This document shows positions 62,108-64,000 of a DNA stretch of 64,000 nt, one piece after another. Each line of letters starts with the position of its first letter. Position 1 is the stretch's first letter. Position numbers and translations under genes: made by a program. The DNA is taken from NCBI GenBank assembly GCA_945890865.1, contig CAMDDB010000003.1, forward strand, positions 62,001 through 126,000. Reading direction: 5' to 3'. This DNA comes from Flavobacterium psychrophilum (GTDB lineage: Bacteria > Bacteroidota > Bacteroidia > Flavobacteriales > Flavobacteriaceae). Under the pieces are notes generated by a model, which saw only the letters and a program-made list of their open reading frames with translations, was not told where the DNA came from and searched no databases.

Positions 62108-64000
62108 ATGATAAAAAAATTAACCTTTCTGAGTTGTTTATTAGCGCTGCTAATTTCAACCGATGCCTTGGCACAAAAAAAACCACAAGACAAAAACAAA
62201 CCTAAGTTAGATGTTCCTACTTCGGATGGAAAAAAACCTGAGGTAAAAAAAGAACCCAAACCGTATAAAAAAGTAATTGATTCTACAGCAATTACTCAAA
62301 AAGGACTGATTGATGTTCATAAAGTAGCTGAAAAATATTTATTTGAAATTTCAGATTCATTAATTGGCAAGGAGATCATGACGATAACTCGGTATTCAAA
62401 AACACCCGCTGGAGGGGGAATATTTGGAGGTGAAGAAATCAATCGCCAAGTAGTACGCTTTGAAAAAGGGCAAAACCATACTATTATTCTTCGATCGATT
62501 ACCTATGTAATTACAACACCTAATGAAGATAAGCCAATCACACAATCTGTAAAAAACTCAAGTGCAGATCCAATAATTGGTATTTTTGATATTTTAGCCT
62601 ATAAAAAAGATCCTACAGGAAAGATTAATATGTCTAGTGTTATTGATATGACCCCTACTTTTGAATCGGATACTCAGATTTTTTCATTAAACTCAATTAG
62701 TAAACAAATGTTGAGTATTCAATCTTTTCAAAAGGATAAATCATTTATTCAATTTGTGAAAAGTTTTCCGATAAATACCGAAATCAGATCTACTAAAACT
62801 TTTTCAACTACTGCCCCACAAATTTCAAGAACACCTGCACCTAAAATTGGTATCGATTTTCCTGCTGGTTTAGATGCTGGTGTTGTAACTATGGAAATTA
62901 ATACTTCATTTATTTTACTTCCAGAAAACCCAATGCGGAAAAGAGCATTTGATAAAAGAGTGGGATATTTTGCAAACGGATATGATGTTTTTGAAGAGGA
63001 TTCACAAAAATCAGACACAGAAATTTTTGCAGTTAGATGGCGATTAGAGCCTAAAAATCAAGAAGATGCTGAAAAACAAAAAAGAGGCGAACTCATAGAG
63101 CCTAAAAAGCCAATTGTCTATTATTTAGATCCAGCCACTCCAGACAAATGGAAACCATTTATCAAACAAGGTATTAATGATTGGCAAGAAGCGTTTGAAT
63201 TTGCAGGTTGGAAAAATGCTATTCGTGGAGAATATTGGCCAGAGAATGATCCAACTATGAGTTTAGAAGACGCTCGATTTTCGGTATTGCGCTATTTTGC
63301 AGCTGAAATCCAAAACGCCTACGGACCAAATGTTCACGACCCAAGAACGGGAGAAATAATGGAAAGTCACATTGGTTGGTACCACAACATCATGAGCTTA
63401 TTACGCGATTGGTATTTAATTCAAACCGCAGCAGTAGATCCTCAAGCTAGAAATAAAAAATTTGACGACAAATTAATGGGTGAATTAATTCGATTTGTTG
63501 CAGCACACGAAGTAGGACACACATTAGGACTTCGCCACAATATGGGAGCTAGTAATGCAACTCCAGTAGAAATGTTAAGAAATGCTGAGTTTCAAAAGAA
63601 AAACGGTCATACTTCTTCGATTATGGATTATGCACGATTCAATTATGTAGCACAACCCGAAGATAATGTAAAAGATTTGTTTCCTAGAATTGGAGATTAT
63701 GACAAATGGGCGATCAAATGGGGTTACTCCTATTTTAATGGTGCTAAAGATGATAAAGAGGAAAAAGCTTTACTCAACGAAATGACCAAAGACGCATATA
63801 AAAATCGTCGTTTATGGTTTGGTACCGAAACCAATCCTTTTGATCCGAGATATCAAACTGAAGATCTTGGTGATAATGCTATGAAAGCTTCTAATTATGG
63901 TATTAAGAATTTAAAACGAATTCTTCCCAACTTAATTGAATGGAGTAAAGAAAGTGGAGAAGATTATGAAGAATTGAATGGTTTATATAACTCACTAACC
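62108..64000 (+). CDS. Zinc-dependent metalloprotease (DUF5117/M10-like), partial
   Basis: This open frame runs off the window end, with 631 residues present. A signal peptide (about 1-22, ending ALAQ) is followed by a basic KKPQDKNKPK linker. The middle shows FDKRVGYFANGYDVFEEDSQ and EPKKPIVYYLDPATPDKWKPF, typical of the DUF5117/DUF5118 families of Bacteroidota proteases. The zinc motif HEVGHTLGLRH at 467-477 has three His ligands and Glu468. A NMGASNATPV segment and SIMDYARFNY (a Met-turn-like position) follow. It is probably exported; no peptide substrate is known. Confidence 0.92.
   Translation, partial: MIKKLTFLSCLLALLISTDALAQKKPQDKNKPKLDVPTSDGKKPEVKKEPKPYKKVIDSTAITQKGLIDVHKVAEKYLFEISDSLIGKEIMTITRYSKTPAGGGIFGGEEINRQVVRFEKGQNHTIILRSITYVITTPNEDKPITQSVKNSSADPIIGIFDILAYKKDPTGKINMSSVIDMTPTFESDTQIFSLNSISKQMLSIQSFQKDKSFIQFVKSFPINTEIRSTKTFSTTAPQISRTPAPKIGIDFPAGLDAGVVTMEINTSFILLPENPMRKRAFDKRVGYFANGYDVFEEDSQKSDTEIFAVRWRLEPKNQEDAEKQKRGELIEPKKPIVYYLDPATPDKWKPFIKQGINDWQEAFEFAGWKNAIRGEYWPENDPTMSLEDARFSVLRYFAAEIQNAYGPNVHDPRTGEIMESHIGWYHNIMSLLRDWYLIQTAAVDPQARNKKFDDKLMGELIRFVAAHEVGHTLGLRHNMGASNATPVEMLRNAEFQKKNGHTSSIMDYARFNYVAQPEDNVKDLFPRIGDYDKWAIKWGYSYFNGAKDDKEEKALLNEMTKDAYKNRRLWFGTETNPFDPRYQTEDLGDNAMKASNYGIKNLKRILPNLIEWSKESGEDYEELNGLYNSLT

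Noticed and set aside
62053..62259. Minus-strand 68-residue frame
   Set aside because: It is antisense to the metalloprotease start and signal peptide, where a proper promoter and frame exist on the plus strand.

Overview
The window looks like a chromosomal segment from a Flavobacteriaceae member, most likely Flavobacterium. The DNA is AT-rich. Promoters are of the Bacteroidota type (TTG, about 19 bases, TAnnTTTG). Two secreted proteins end in type IX secretion sorting domains, many lipoproteins are present, and several tiny proteins resemble ones conserved in flavobacteria. I see no phage, insertion sequence, CRISPR array or antibiotic-resistance island.

Layout. (1) 1-1946: divergent bcp (cut by the window edge) and nth, a 47-residue protein, and an ECF-type sigma factor. 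(2) 2107-17627: a polysaccharide-degradation cluster on the minus strand. A five-gene run, read from 11518 down to 2107, encodes a GH-A glycosidase fused to a probable outer-membrane barrel, a glycan-binding lipoprotein, a GH16 lipoprotein, a GH3 lipoprotein and a secreted GH16 enzyme. Upstream lie a membrane-spanning Y_Y_Y/LuxR regulator and a large secreted protein built from repeated binding modules. The enzyme set points to a beta-glucan such as laminarin or mixed-linkage glucan. No SusC/SusD pair is present. (3) 17969-25588: uvrA with a LETM1-like gene, a carbonic anhydrase/SulP pair and oxyR. (4) 25619-33476: housekeeping and small genes including mnmD, a DUF4920/cytochrome pair, ilvE, a MazG-like pyrophosphohydrolase, tcdA, a TatD hydrolase and an MFS transporter. 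(5) 33573-46769: tRNA-Arg(ACG), a glycosyltransferase, pheT, and a tight run of DUF2520, kdsC, UbiA prenyltransferase, maf and mscS, then a PIG-L protein, a 32-residue membrane peptide with a sodium:solute symporter, and DUF2911. (6) 46906-54781: an SRPBCC-SDR-photolyase run, a six-gene minus-strand run pyrR-pyrB-STAS-like-membrane protein-rnz-HAD, and an ABC-F protein. (7) 54935-64000: a thioredoxin-like lipoprotein without active-site cysteines, fsa, a proton-pumping proteorhodopsin divergent from blh (retinal synthesis), an SDR, SRP RNA, glutaminyl cyclase, a nitronate monooxygenase-like enzyme, and a zinc metalloprotease cut by the window end.

How the genes fit together. The glycan cluster can be read as one induction unit: the Y_Y_Y/LuxR protein senses a periplasmic oligosaccharide and drives surface-binding and hydrolytic proteins. 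An 11-base motif found in the two intergenic regions flanking the regulator and the module protein is a candidate operator. Proteorhodopsin plus blh, the bicarbonate transporter/carbonic anhydrase pair, photolyase and OxyR suggest a surface-water, light-exposed lifestyle.

The best leads are the glycosidase-barrel fusion in a cluster without SusCD, the module family shared by two proteins, the candidate operator motif, the 32-residue peptide next to the symporter, and several enzymes that lack canonical residues: nth without cluster cysteines, an SDR without its tyrosine, a TlpA-like protein without CxxC, and a UbiA protein with an altered aspartate motif. All assignments were made by reading the sequence; no database search was run.
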